Below are positions 1 to 11,445 of a DNA stretch of 64,000 nucleotides, piece after piece. Location of the stretch: the NCBI GenBank assembly GCA_030762895.1, contig CM061063.1:101020210-101084209 (forward strand), given 5' to 3'. This DNA is from Sophora flavescens (lineage: Eukaryota; Streptophyta; Magnoliopsida; Fabales; Fabaceae). Numbering within the stretch: the stretch's first letter is position 1; every line of letters starts with the position of its first letter. The notes beneath the pieces are model-generated. The model saw only the letters and a list, made by a program, of their open reading frames with translations. It ran no database searches and was not told the DNA's origin. The translations under genes were made by a program, and so were the position numbers.

Positions 1-1045
1 TTCACCCCCAAGAGTGATAACAGCTATACACTGCATAGGGGGAAAAAACAAAATCAGATCAATGTTATTACCTTCATATACTATGAGTTCCGAAGCAAAA
101 CTAAGAAAAAAACAGAATAAGAAGTCCACTGCTGACTTTGAATTTTGAAATTTGAAAAAGAAATAGAGTGAAAGGTGATATCAATTAAGTCAATTTCAAA
201 AAACAAAAAACACTACAAATAGATTCCTATTTTTACACTACGAATATCCTTGTTTCATGGAGAAGTATCATGGAGGAAAGTGTGGGACAATGATCATCAG
301 ACATCAGGAATAAAATATACCAACAAGTTAACTGGCAACCAACATAAGCACAGGAGTGAGACCAACAACCGTTGGAAAGTGGTAGGGGCTAAAGCAAATT
401 TTCGGTCATTTAAAGTTTCCCTTTTCAAGAAATTGACTACCTTAAAAGAAGAGAATCACATTCTCCAGTTTCCAATTTAATGGAACTGTTGTAAATTCAC
501 CAAAACATCAGAAACTGGAAAAAGCACCCCCGAGAAATTTTTCCACAAGGCAAATTACAGGTTCAGTTGTGATTAAACAACAGTGAAAACCCATGAACCA
601 ATGCAAACATGGTAGTTTGATATCTGATAAGAATCATGCAACGTTGCATCTGGACAATTCAAGGCAAAAATAAATAAATAATTTAGTTATGGTAGTAAAA
701 AACTTCGAATACAATACAAGTATTTTATTAAAACTATGATCAGGAACCTCAATAATGGTTTATCGAGAATACGCAAGAAAAGCATTTCAAATAAGTTGCA
801 AATATAACTATACGATTCTACCTAGCTTTCACACATAGTAGTTTGGTGACAGAAGTACATGTGCTTTGCCTAATCGAAATAAACAAAACCCAAACTTCAA
901 AGTAAAAGAATTTCTCCCTTTCCATACATACAAACTCATGAAGCAAGACATTCCAACAAGAGTTGCCAGGGTATTTGAATTAAAAGCTGAAATTACCATT
1001 AAAAAATACAATTATAAAAAAACAAAAGAAACCAATAGCAACAAC
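1..1045. other. Intronic or 3' part of the ZFWD-type gene, no exon recognised
   Basis: This stretch follows the donor site of the second coding exon of the minus-strand CCCH/WD40 gene. I read both strands for the next WD40 repeats of the family and found no convincing exon. The next exon is therefore probably beyond the left window edge, or is very short. The open frames here are AT-rich and have no recognisable motif. Confidence 0.4.
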
Positions 1046-2029
1046 CTTTCCAGACTGGCAGTCCCAAACCCTTACAGTCTCATCAGTACTTCCCGTATAA
1101 AGCTTATCCGAACCAGAGGGAAAGGCTATTCCACTCACAACCTGTTCATTCAACAAAACCACAACTCATCCCATCAATACTACTATTAGGCAAAAATTCA
1201 CATTCATAAACACGTTAACAAATAACAAGTTTTACAAAGAGTAATGTTAACATAGACTCATATTCCCAATGAACCATACACAGCCACATATCCAGCTTTC
1301 AGGACATAATTTAAAATTGTAAATATTAGTATTTGTATATTATAAAATATGGATGTAATTACAATCACTTTCACTGTAAAGAGTTTTAACACTAACAAAG
1401 AACTAACAACCAATCATGTATTGAAACGTATCTTAAAAGTCACACATGAGGTGAAGTGAGAAACTTTGCACCGAGGGTCTATCAAAATTAAGCTCATAAC
1501 ATATTATATGGTGGCTATGATACAACAACACATAAGATTCACTTTCAACCTGAGTCTATAGTAACACAATTCTTTACTAAAAACCAAAATTTACCTTCTG
1601 ATGCCCATCAAGCTGGGACAACAAAGAAAAACCATCCCCTAAACTCCAAGAATGAAGGAACTTACACCTCTCTCCATAACTACAGTTCCCTTGAGCCCAA
1701 TAACTACAAACTTTGTCAGCCTTCCTAACTACTCCTCTATTACCACCCGCCACTCCTCCTCCACCGCCACCACCTCCACGTCCCCACGTGTTAAAATTAG
1801 AACTCCGGCGCGGCCCGGAAAAGCCGGAATTTTCCGAAGACCCATAAGGCCTTTTTGAAGAGGTGCCATTAACGTTGGGAGGAGGCGACTCGCTGTGCCG
1901 AAAAGCGCATGGATGGCGATTGCACTTTCCCGCTTGCCAATGAAAGCACACTTTGTTGTGCCTTGAATCCCCACCACCGGGTCCACTGAGTCTGTGAAAC
2001 ACGCGCTTGTTGCCCCCATCTGAGTCCAT
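1046..2029 (-). CDS. ZFWD1: CCCH zinc-finger and WD40-repeat protein (ZFWD type), first two coding exons
   Basis: Partial gene, complement of join(<1046..1141, 1595..2029); the rest lies beyond the left edge. Exon 1 encodes 145 residues from the ATG at 2029. It has two CCCH fingers: C28, C36, C41, H45 (C-X7-C-X4-C-X3-H) and C108, C116, C122, H126 (C-X7-C-X5-C-X3-H). A Ser- and Gly-rich linker with eight consecutive glycines separates them. Exon 1 ends in DGHQK before a GTAAAT donor at 1594. Exon 2 (96 bp, in phase) starts after a CAG at 1142 and encodes the first WD repeat, including GSTDETVRVWD, then a GT donor at 1045. Members of this family are putative RNA-binding nuclear proteins with a C-terminal propeller of about seven WD repeats. 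Family assignment is strong. The ZFWD1 symbol rests on resemblance and on ABCB28 lying nearby; a ZFWD2-like paralogue is possible. Confidence 0.85.
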
Positions 2030-2400
2030 GGATTTGAATATGCAAGAAGTTCGAATCGGAATCGGAATCGGAAGGAAGGGACCTGAAAGATTCTACCTTT
2101 GGTTGCAATTCGACGAATTAGAGAAGGTGATGGTGGATTGTGAGCTCCGCGAGGTGGAATTGGAATCCCAAATCGACCGCGTGACAGTGATTGAGATCGT
2201 GTAGTGTGATCATCAATTTGTGAAGTTGGAATTCGTGGGAAAACGCTATTTGTTGAGATTAGGGTTCGAAGGATTTGGTAGCATAAAAAAACCCTAATTT
2301 TGATGTGGTGTTTGATTTGGGAGTGAGTGAAGGAGTTGGGTTGTGATTGCAGTTCAGTTTGCACTTTGCACTTTGCAAGAGAAGGATGTCGCGAAACGAC
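2030..2400 (-). promoter_or_regulatory. 5' leader and proximal promoter region of the ZFWD-type gene
   Basis: This is the sequence directly upstream of the ATG on the minus strand. It is mixed in composition and contains an open frame running through it in another phase (to 2364), which I regard as chance. No TATA box could be placed with confidence. The start of transcription is probably near 2350, where AT-rich intergenic DNA begins, but this is inference. Confidence 0.35.
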
Positions 2401-2735
2401 ACATAAAAGCGTAAGTTCTACGTGAATGTGAAATTACAAAACCATCTTGAATAATATAAGAGATATGATATTTTAATATAAAAAAGTGGACATCAAAAGT
2501 CAACATCCTAGTTTTGAGAGGTTATTAATCAATAAAATGAAGAGAAAGAAATAGTAAAATAATAAAAGAAAACCCACTTAAAATTAGGATATCAACTTTT
2601 GATATCAACTTTTTTGTCAAAATATCATACCTCATGATATAAAGAGGCTTTTAGCTTATGTCGAAAGAAAATCTATTGTTAGCTCATGTTTGACTCATGA
2701 AATATTTTAGGATTTTATTTAATTGAGATATAATT

Positions 2736-2798
2736 AATGTAAAGATTTTTTTTATAATGTTATTGTTAACCGTTATAAAAAAAAAATCTTTACATTAA
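2736..2798. repeat. Inverted repeat with 20+ bp arms in intergenic DNA
   Basis: Two arms of the form AATGTAAAGAT-T(n)-ATAA and its complement face each other around a short spacer near 2759-2773. The left arm starts near 2737 and the right arm ends near 2798. A partial copy of the arm (TAATGTAAAGAT) recurs at 2815-2826. It could be a small MITE or a foldback, or chance AT-rich pairing. The rest of 2400-2860 contains nothing recognisable. Confidence 0.5.
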
Positions 2799-2949
2799 AT
2801 GTTAAGATATAAGTAATGTAAAGATAGTAATTTACACATTTTTTCCTTAATATTTATGTTAGGGTTTTTCCTTCGTGTGCATGGATTTCAAGTTTATACA
2901 AGAACCACCTTGATGGCTGCTGAGCCGCCAAAGGAACCATCGGACCATA

Positions 2950-3684
2950 GTGGCGAAAGACAAGGCTTTACCTATCTTCTTTAGAAACAAAGTTCTTGGA
3001 GAGAATGTAGTAGCACCAAGAGAGAAAATGGATTTAATTGCAAACAAGGTTGTCCAAATGGACCTCATAAATGACGATCATTTAATGCTAATGTTTCATG
3101 TTGACAAAAAAATCATTGAGAAGTTAAGTATTCTGTGGAAGGACGTGCTGATTGTCATGCTTCTTTGTAAGACTATTGGGTATAATATAATGAAGACTAA
3201 ACTTGCTTCATTATGGAAAATTCAAGGAGGAGATTTTGATATCATGGACGTGGGGAATGGATTCTTCATAGCCAAATTTGATGCGGGGGAGGATAGAGTC
3301 AGGGTGATCAATGAGGGGCTGTGGTTGATTTTTGACCAGATATTTTCTGTTAGGTTATGGACATCGGATTTGTTGTTGATCATGTTGTCATAGATAAAAC
3401 TCTCATCTGAGTTCGCATTCCAAGCTTGAATGTATTTTTTTTATGAGAGTTTCGTTCTGGTTGTTGCCTCTTTAATTGGAAAACCAATTAAAGTGGACCT
3501 ACATACCCTCTTAGTTGCAAGAGGACGTTTTGCTAGAGTTTGTGTTGAGGTTGATTTAAAACAAACAGTTGTAGGCAAAGTAGGAGTTAATGGTCAATGG
3601 TATAAAGTTGAATATGAAGACCTGCATCTAATTCTGCACACATTGTGGTTGCTATGGTCATCTCCTCAAAGATTGTCCTGTTAA
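2950..3684 (+). pseudogene. LINE ORF1 remnant (DUF4283-like, nucleic-acid binding)
   Basis: The frame from 2950 to 3393 (147 codons) matches the DUF4283 pattern seen in plant L1 ORF1 proteins: a WKD segment, then FFIAKFD and a GLWLIFDQ-like stretch. The second piece (3430-3684) starts with IGKPIKVD and continues into the region that usually precedes a zinc knuckle. A stop and a frame change separate the two. The product would bind the LINE RNA; here it cannot be complete. Confidence 0.7.
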
Positions 3685-4470
3685 ACCCAAGGTGTAGGTC
3701 ATGGTTGAGGTTCGGGTTGGAGAAGCACCAGGATCCAGTGATAATTCATTAATGGAAAGGGCTAGAATTCAGACTCAAAATCCCTAAAAAATCTCTAATA
3801 TTGCATTAAAGCTCTCAATCAGGTACTAAGGTCAACACTAAAAAAAGGAATGACATTTTCAAATCAGGAAAAATAAATGCTTCTCAAAAGAGTAATGAGG
3901 GGGCCACAAAAGATTTGAGCAAGGGTAATCAGGAAAATTTCGATGGGGAACGTATTCCAAAATTTTGGAACAAGTAGAAAAAGAGGAGATATGACCAAGG
4001 ACGGGGTGCAACTGTTAAAAGAGGGCTAAGTCTAAATGTGAAGGATGGAACGACTGCAAGTCCATCACGTGAGATGACCATAAAATGCAAATAAAGGGAA
4101 ATCTCCTTTGCATGCTCGCATTTTGAATGTCGAGGCTATACAGGTGAAATACGTCCCCTATGTTAGTCAACAAATTATCGTTGACGACGTAAACACCACG
4201 AAGCAAAGGAACCTTGACCCTGACGCCAAAACTGCCATGGATACTAAGTAGATTGGTCTGAATCATTTTAGGTTTATAGATGTGCCTCCAGATATGACCC
4301 AGACACTGATGCAAGATGGAGGTATGGAAACTGAGGCGGGGGGAATGTGTGCCAAAGACTCAACAAGGTCAAGACGTTGAGATGCAAGGAAACCCACAAC
4401 AATAGCAAACATGTTTAAGTTGTTTTTGTGTTTATTTCCTTTCCTTTTATTTGTTTTTATGATGATGCGG
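3685..4470 (+). other. LINE ORF1-ORF2 linker, no intact coding sequence
   Basis: This interval lies between the ORF1 remnant and the endonuclease. It should hold the ORF1 C-terminus and linker, but every frame is broken by stops. I recognise no domain in it. Confidence 0.5.
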
Positions 4471-5100
4471 TTTAATAATGTAACTATTCTCTTCTGGAAT
4501 ATTAGGGGAGCCAACAATAGTAAAGCCAAAAGACATATAAAAGCAATCATTAGAAAAGTGAATCCAACTTTTTTAGTGATTATGGAAACTCACATTCCTT
4601 GTAATCATACTAATATTTTCTAGAAGCAAGTAGGTTATACTCAATGGCTATTGTAGATGCTGCAGGACATGCTGGAGGTCTCCGCGTTCTTATGCAAAGT
4701 GGTAATAACTTTACAGTTGCTATTATGGATATTTGTGATTATTCCATTACTTTTAATATTATTTCAGGAGGCAGTTCTTGGAGTTTCCCCGGTATTTATG
4801 CGAGTCCTATTCCTGCGAACCGGCCAGCCCTATGGCAACACGTTGAGAACATTCATGATACCATTAATACGCCTTGGTTCTCATTGGTGATTATAATGAA
4901 GTTTTATTGTTGAGTGATCAAAGAGGTGGCAATTTTATTCAAACTAGAGCGGATGCTTTTGCTCAAGTACTGGACTATTGTGGTTTGGTTGATTTGGCCA
5001 TACTAGGAGGTCGTTTTACTTGGCATCGTAACTGTAGGGGAACGAAATTATTTCCAAGAAACAGGATGGAGGCATGGCTAATCTTAGTTGGTGCATGACT
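4471..5100 (+). pseudogene. LINE ORF2 endonuclease domain remnant
   Basis: The domain begins with ILFWNIRGA (the conserved WN of plant L1 endonucleases) at about 4488. METHIP follows, then GDYNEVLLLSDQRGG and GGRFTWHRN across at least three reading frames (4411-4623, 4644-4913, 4874-5098). These are hallmarks of the exonuclease/endonuclease/phosphatase fold that nicks the target DNA. The fragments are in order but frameshifted, so no active enzyme can be made. Confidence 0.8.
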
Positions 5101-5640
5101 TTCTCGGAGGCCTTTGTGGAGAACCTTTGCCGTTTTCATTCAAATCGTAAACCAATCCTTCTTCGACGTGGTGTCTTTCTCAAACTCGAGGCCCTCACTC
5201 GTTTCGCTTTGAGGCAGCTCGAATTGTTCATGATCAGTACCAGAAAGTGGTTGAGGATGGTTGGTTTGCCAAAAAAGATAGATCCCTTGAAGCTTTAGCT
5301 AAAGTTAGAGAGGACTCTATCTCTTTTAATCATGAAGTTTTTGGTAATATTTTTAATAAGAAACACAATATTGAAGCCCGCTTGCAAGGTATTTAAAAAA
5401 AGTCTTGAGATATTGGATTCTATTGTTCTAGCTTGGTTAGAAAGCCATCTCCAACACGAGTATAATCAAATTTTATTCCAGGAGGAGCTCCTATGGTACC
5501 AAAAGTCTAGAGAAAAATAGGTAAAGCTTGGTGATAAAAATACATCTTTCTTTCACGTTCAAACTGTCATTAGGTGTAAAAAGAACAAAAATCATGGGCT
5601 TAATCTGGAAAATGGAATACGGGCTTCGGATGATGAAATC
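5101..5640 (+). pseudogene. LINE ORF2 spacer between endonuclease and reverse transcriptase
   Basis: Short broken frames (5074-5298, 5332-5520, 5528-5737) encode the linker usual between the endonuclease and the polymerase of plant L1 elements. An LGVKRTK-like phrase precedes the polymerase. No catalytic motif is expected here. Confidence 0.5.
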
Positions 5641-6841
5641 TTGCAAAAGGAGGCACATGAATTTTCTCAAAGTTTGTTTTGCTCTCCTTCTCGCACTAAT
5701 CAAGCTCAATTTACGGTGTCCAGATTACCATCCTTAAAGCATGAGGAATGTAACAAGCTTATGGAACCAGTGACTAAGGATGAAGTATTTAAAGCTCTTA
5801 ACATGATGGAACTGTATAAGGCCCCCAGACCTGACGAATTCCAGCCTATATTTTTTAAGCACTATTGGCACATTATGGGTGATGATATAGGGAGGTTAGT
5901 GAGCCAAGCCTTTGCAACTGGTAATTTTAATCCTACTATTGCTGAGACCATGATTGCTCTTATTATGAAGGTTGATAATCCAGGTAATTTTAAAGAATTT
6001 CGTCCAATTAGTATGTGTAATACTGTTTGTAAAATTATTACGAAGGTGCTAGTTAATAGAATCTGCCCTCTCTTGAATGATCTTATTGGGCTTTTCCAAA
6101 GCAGTTTCTTGCCTGGCAGGGGTGCTTATGATAATGCCATCATTTTATAAGAAATTATCCATGGTATGCATAAATCTAAAAAGAAGAATGGTGATGTGGC
6201 TTATAAAATTGATCTTGAAAAGGCCTATGATAATGTGGACTTGAATTTTTTAAAGGGTTGCTTGATTGATTTTGGATTTCCTTCTATCACGGTCAAGTTT
6301 ATTATGCACTGTGTTATGTCCTCCTCTTTATCTATTTTGTGGAATGGTAAAAGACTTCCAAATTTCTCCCCTCCAATAGGCCTCAAGCAAGGAGACCCTC
6401 TATCGCCTTACCCGTTTGTCCTTTGCATGGAGAAATTATCCTTAGCCATCTCGGATGTTATGAATGATAAAAAAATGGTTACCTATAAGGATGTCCAAGA
6501 ATGGGCCCAATATCTCCAACTTATTTTTTGCAGATTATGTTCTCCTCTTCACAAAAGCTAAGATTTCTCAAGCAAGATTTATTGCCACTATGTTTGAGAA
6601 TTTTAGCAAGGTTACAGGATTAAAGGTGAATTTAATGAAATCTAGAGCCTTTTATTCCACAGGTGTGATTAGATCAAAAGTGGAAAAATTTACTACAAAC
6701 ACTGGAATCCGATGCACAACCACTCTTGAAAAGTATTTGGGTTTCCCTATTTTCAAAGGAAGAGTGAGGAAAGCGGATTTTGATTTTATTATTGAAAAAA
6801 AATGCAATCTCGGCTTGCATCTTGGAAACATAGGTTCCTAA
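5641..6841 (+). pseudogene. LINE ORF2 reverse transcriptase remnant
   Basis: The polymerase is spread over frames 5641-6150, 6166-6561 and 6464-6841. Visible motifs include FKEFRPISMCN and QSSFLPGRGAYDN, then KIDLEKAYDNVD (motif A), GLKQGDPLSPYPFVL (motif B) and FFADYVLLF (motif C). Motif C normally reads FADD; here the second Asp codon has become TAT (Tyr) near 6535, removing a catalytic residue. There is a stop between the first two frames and a frameshift before motif C. The domain copied LINE RNA at the nicked target. Confidence 0.85.
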
Positions 6842-7698
6842 ACAAAGATGGGAGATTGGCCCTTACTAGCTCTATGATTTCTTCCTTGCCTTCCTACTAC
6901 ATGCAGTTTTATTGGTTACCTCAGTCCACATGCAGTTTGATTGACAGGATTACTAGGGAATTCATTTGGAAGGGTACTTCAAATAAGGACATTAACCTTG
7001 AGAGTTGGCAGAAGGTCACTCGTTCAAAAAAGGTGGGAGGCTTTGGGTTGCGATCGACCAGGGAAGCAAACGTTTCTTTGCTAGGGAAATTGGTGTGGGA
7101 TGTTCATCATAAGCATGAGAAATTATGGGTCCAACTCTTACGCAAAAAATACATGAAGCATAAATGATGTTGGTACACTCATTGGTCTAACCCTGGTCCT
7201 CTATGTGGTCATCTTGGTTTTGTGGATATACAGGATACAACCCTCAAGATAAGTGTTGTTTTCATAAATGATACTTGTCAATTTCAAACGTCAGCCACCA
7301 TTCTTCCTGATCAAGTGAAACATGTAGTAAATAACACCAAGGTTCATATAAACTCCCAGGTTGGTGACTTGATGATTTGGGGAGATAACACTAATGGGGA
7401 CTAGCAGCTTGGCTTCTGAGGAAGAGGGAGGAGGTGCAACTTGAAGTCTCTCGGAGTTGTATTTGGAAGCTAAAGGCTCTAGAGAACATCAATTTTCTAA
7501 TCTGGTTAGCTTGTCATTATGCAACGCAAACACTGGATGTTCTTCATCACCAGGGTATGTATGGAACAAGCATTTGTGAGGGGTGTCCCGAGGATGTGGA
7601 GTCTTTTCTTCATTGTGTTCGTGTCTGTCTTCTATCCAAAAGATTATGGGTGGTGCTGGGTTTCTGCAACGATTCTTTCAACCTTCAGATGGACCTGC
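6842..7698 (+). pseudogene. LINE ORF2 C-terminal region with zf-RVT domain, truncated
   Basis: It begins with the thumb region (6802-7167), including ASWKHRFLNKDGRLAL and FIWKGTS, typical of plant L1 ORF2. After several stops, 7434-7698 encodes a zf-RVT-like segment with CEGCPEDVESFLHCV. The frame is cut at 7698, where LTR sequence begins, so the RNase H domain found in many plant LINEs is absent. Confidence 0.75.
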
Positions 7699-8889
7699 TG
7701 ATGTCTCGTGCGAGTGCGCGTCGTGCGATCCGGCAAGTGTACCGGATTGTTGTCAAGTAATAAAAAGATATCGATCCCACAGAGACCGTGATCTCAAATC
7801 GCAACTAATTATCAAATCGACTAAACTGGACTATAGAAAGATTTTGAAAAAGGTTTTTATATTTGAAATAGAGATAACTTAGAAAATCAGATAAGGAATG
7901 CAATCAAGTAAAATAGAAAGTAAATCAGTTTATGGTTTTTCAGATCTAAATGGATTCCTAGGAATTGGGTTACCAACAAGATCGTTTATGTTACTAAATT
8001 GATTATCCCTTGTTAATTATCAAAATTACCTTGAAGGCGAATTTATCCTCAAATAGTTAATGCTCCCTCTCGGGTTACAAAAACCGTGCCCAATTAAACC
8101 AACCCCTACTCTCGTGGTAGTCGAATTTAGGTTGGACCCTTTGCATTTCATGACAATTCGTTAATCCTCGAAGAACGGCTTCTAACTCTCGTGATTTCAG
8201 TCCTAAGTCTGATTCTATAGATCTGATACCTAAGTTCACCGCTAGGTTCCTCCTTAGAATATCTACGACACGCAAACAAGTGGCCACCGAATTTACGAGT
8301 AATTAAAACACTAGAAATCAGATCTAATGCAAAATCGCAATTAACAAAGATTAAACATCAATTCATTACCATAAACAAACCTTGGGCATAGCCCCAATCC
8401 CTAGAAATTAAACTACTACTCAAGCCTTGTCATGGTGATGACAAGCTTGGTTAACAACAACATGAAAATAAAAATAAGAGAAGAGATAAGGAAGAAGAAG
8501 AAAGATACTAAATTATAGCCTAAGAGTAGCAGCCCAAAAGTCTTTTTTTTGCCTCTGCCCAGATGCCTTATTTATATATTTGGGAAGTTTGAATCCCAAT
8601 CTAACTCAAATTAGATCCAAATCAGTTGCTTCTGATCCAAGTAATGCGCGTCATGGCCGTGATGGGCTCTGTTTCGCTCATTTTCTTCACTTTTCAAGCC
8701 TCATCTTCATCCAAGCTCCATCATGGCTAATCCTGAGCATTTTATCCTTAATTCCTGTAAAACAACACCACAAAACCGCTTTACTCGTTCCAAAGTAAAA
8801 ACTAACAAAAAGTCAAATTAAATATGCCAAAATTATATGAAAATGCATGCAAAATGATAAGCAAATATGAGGTGGAATCACACTCATCA
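7699..8889 (-). repeat. 3' LTR of the gag-protease element
   Basis: 1191 bp, bounded TG...CA. It aligns along its whole length with 13267-14453. It abuts the truncated LINE at 7698/7699. It contains a CpG-rich dyad (TCATGGCCGTGA) at about 8652, also seen as a tandem array inside the element. A TTTATATA stretch at 8570-8577 is a possible promoter or terminator AT box. Confidence 0.85.
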
Positions 8890-8905
8890 AATCACCCCAA
8901 GCTTA
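8890..8905 (-). other. Polypurine tract of the gag-protease element
   Basis: On the minus strand the sequence next to the 3' LTR reads AAGCTTGGGGTGATT, a purine-rich stretch at the position expected for plus-strand priming. The same sequence follows the other LTR at 14454, which helps fix the LTR edge. Confidence 0.6.
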
Positions 8906-10296
8906 AGACTTTGCTTGTCCTCAAGCAATAACTAAGGCCAGACAAGATAATCGGAGCATGGATAGTGAACCAAGAACCCGAGTAACTAATCCAAGTAACA
9001 GGCATATTCAATAAATCCCCAAGAGATAATCGATTTCAAGTCCAATTAAAAACTTAGGTTCTTTAGATTCATGTTTTCACTGATTCAGACACTCTTCTCA
9101 CCTCACTCAAGTGTTTAAGGGTATATGACAATTCGCTCAGTTTCCTCAAGGAAGGTATTCTACCATAAGCTTGACTATTAACCAAATCTCTACTTTATTA
9201 ATGAAAACACAAAAGAATCAAGAGGTCTTTTACTTTGGTTGTAACGAGGCCATGGGATTAATCGTTAGTTGGGGAAATCAAGAAAAGGAAACTTCAAGAA
9301 GGCTAAACAAAATATTAAACATTGCAAAGCATGACACCTTCTAAAATACCTTTTTGGGCATTGATTCACTTTTCCACCTTTCTTTCCTTTTTATTTTATT
9401 TCATTTCTCACTTTCTTTTTGTCATCCCCTTCTCCATTTTTTTTTGTTTTTATTTTTTTTTGTTTATTTTATTTATTTGGAGAAGGAGGGGATTTTCAAT
9501 TCAAGAGAAATATTTTTCTATCTTTCTCATCCCACAATTTTTCAACTACCTTTTTACCCTTTTTGCAATACTTTAAAAGGTGTCATATGAAGCATTTTTC
9601 ATCAAAACATTTCAAGGTACCAAGAAAAGTATTTTATTCCTTTAAGCTCAAAATTGGGCAACTAAGAGGTAGCATTTAATCAATCAAAGCTCAGAAGGCC
9701 GGAAAAATACCTAGTGCCTCAATCATTTTCGAAAGTGTTTTAAAAAATTTTTAAGTTTCAAAACGGTTTCAAGTCAAGTTCTAGAGAATACAATCCAAGA
9801 GGAATAAAACACTCTATCACAAAGAATGGGGTAGATTTAGTGAGTACCCCTTTTAGGCTCAAAAATATCACATTTAGTAGTTTAAAATCAGTGAGAAACA
9901 CAAATCTAAGGAACCACATACTAATTATCAACTATCAAAAGATTATCTCAAGAATTTTTATTTTTAGCCTTATCACAAGAATAAAAAAAATTGGGTTCAA
10001 AAATTCACTATCTCAATTTATTTGGCACCAAGTTCTCACAATTGGATGCAAATTCTAAGTGAGGGGCAATCTAGAGAATGTGATCATGCAAAACTATGCC
10101 TATATGAATGCAACATGAAAAATGCAAAAATGCAAAAATGCAAAAATTTGCAAAAATACCCCTACCCCAAGCTTAAAAACTTACATTGTCCCCAATGTAA
10201 ATAATCAAGTCGGAGATAGGAGAAAAATGGAACAACTCACCGAGGTGATAGCGGGTGCTGGCTCACATGCCAGTCAAAAGCTTGTTGGAAATTGTA
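8906..10296 (-). other. Non-coding 3' internal region of the gag-protease element
   Basis: This stretch lies between the tandem dyad array and the 3' LTR. It is AT-rich, with a pyrimidine-rich plus-strand tract at 9375-9475 that yields spurious open frames. No reverse transcriptase, integrase or RNase H motif is visible on either strand. In autonomous relatives this region would follow pol. Confidence 0.6.
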
Positions 10297-10531
10297 TCAT
10301 GGCCGTGAGGCTCATCACGGCTAGGCCGTGATCAATTCTGGTCTTCAGGAGCTGGCCTGTCATGGCCGTGACCTGTATCACGGCTAGGCCGTGATACTCT
10401 CTGATCTTTAGGGTCCTTCCCATCACGCCTGTGACGCTTATCACGGCTGGGCCGTGATCCTTTCTGGTCTTCTTGGTTAGCTCATCACGACCGTGACCAC
10501 TGTCACGGCCTGGGCGTGATGACTTCTGACT
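10297..10531. repeat. Four-copy tandem repeat (62-63 bp) of paired CpG-rich dyads
   Basis: Units start at 10297, 10360, 10423 and 10485. Each holds TCAYGGCCGTGA followed about 18 bp later by a longer dyad of the type ATCACGGC-TAG-GCCGTGAT, then a CTGGTCTT-like spacer. Units differ by point changes, but the dyad symmetry is mostly kept. The array is followed by pyrimidine-rich DNA and AACCTGAAAAC, a phrase that recurs in the two solo LTRs further right. Confidence 0.85.
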
Positions 10532-10860
10532 TTATTTGTCCCTGCCCTTTTTGCTCTTCCTTCCTTCTTAACCTGAAAACACTTGACAAATCTATTAATT
10601 TATGATTTTTTTCCTCTTGATCTTCTCAAATTATTCAAGAGCTAATTTCAAAAAACAAATGGAAAAGGGAAAGAAAACTTGGGTTGCCTCCCAAGAAGCG
10701 CTTATTTACGGTCTTAAGCTTGACCATACTTCTTTCAATCAACTGGGGTCGACTGGGCGTAGAAGTGCAGGAACACTTCTCTTCCATTGGAGTCCTTCAA
10801 AGAGCCGATTCTGCTCATATGGCCAATTGCGCTTCCGCTTCACTCTTTTCACTATAAGCT
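10532..10860 (-). other. Region downstream of the protease frame, no coding domain
   Basis: It lies between the protease stop and the dyad array on the minus strand. It contains only broken frames. No pol start or further domain could be seen. Confidence 0.45.
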
Positions 10861-11432
10861 TCATGGCCTTACTCCCTCCCGGCGGAAGTTTTGTTTCCAC
10901 ATGATGAGCAACTCCATCTTCATCACCACTGGATGTGCATCATTTGCCATGAAAATCTTCGGGGTTGCTTCTATGTTGAGCTCTTCCTTTACCACAGGAG
11001 ACGTTATATCGATTCTGCACACATGACTCACAAAAGGTGGGTTGTTATATGAGTTAGTCAATTCAAAATCTACCCTACCTTCCTCTACATTCAGAGAGAG
11101 TTTGCCATTCCTTACGTCTATTATTGCTCCAGAGGTGGCCAAGAATGGCCTTCCTAAAATGATGGGGAATTCAAAATTCCCTTTTATATCCAATACCAGG
11201 AAATCGGTAGGGATGAAAAATTTCCCTACCTTTACAGGAACATTCTCTAGTATGCCTAGAGGAGTTCTAGTTGAGCCATCCTCAATTTGTAAGGAGAATT
11301 TGAATGGGCTCAACTCTTTGGTTCCCAACCTTTCCAAGATAGTGAGCGGCATCAAGCTCTCACTAGCCCCTAAGTAACATAAGGCTTGGTCTATTTGCAC
11401 TTCTTCAATTGAGCAAGCGATAGAGAAACTAC
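10861..11432 (-). pseudogene. Retropepsin (aspartic protease) domain of the gag-protease element
   Basis: The frame continues in phase from the gag C-terminus after a TAG stop near 11446, where relatives have a sense codon. It shows the usual gypsy protease layout: an active-site segment LGAS followed by LMPLTILERLG, then a hydrophobic FLVLDIKG stretch, and the flap-distal ILGRPFLATSGAIIDV. The residue before LGAS is Tyr (TAC, near 11376), where the catalytic Asp (GAC) is expected, so the enzyme is probably dead. It would have cleaved the Gag precursor. The frame ends at 10861 without passing into reverse transcriptase. Confidence 0.8.
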
Positions 11433-11445
11433 CTGGATCTTTTAG

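Larger units (their letters stand above)
2870..7698 (+). mobile_element. Degenerate LINE/L1-type non-LTR retrotransposon, 3' truncated by the adjacent LTR element
   Basis: Plus-strand fragments appear in the order expected for a plant L1: a DUF4283-like ORF1, an AP-type endonuclease, reverse transcriptase, and the zf-RVT domain. All are broken by frameshifts and stops. The RNase H and 3' tail are missing because a different LTR element begins abruptly at 7699. No clear 5' end or target duplication was found; the start at about 2870 is approximate. The amount of decay suggests an old insertion. Confidence 0.85.

Noticed and set aside
1729..2364. 211-codon minus-strand open frame over the ZFWD first exon and leader
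   Set aside because: It overlaps the clearly conserved CCCH frame in another phase and has no motif of its own.
9322..9679. Three overlapping open frames rich in Phe, Leu and Ser
   Set aside because: They come from a pyrimidine-rich tract in the non-coding part of the gag-protease element; low-complexity sequence keeps the frames open.
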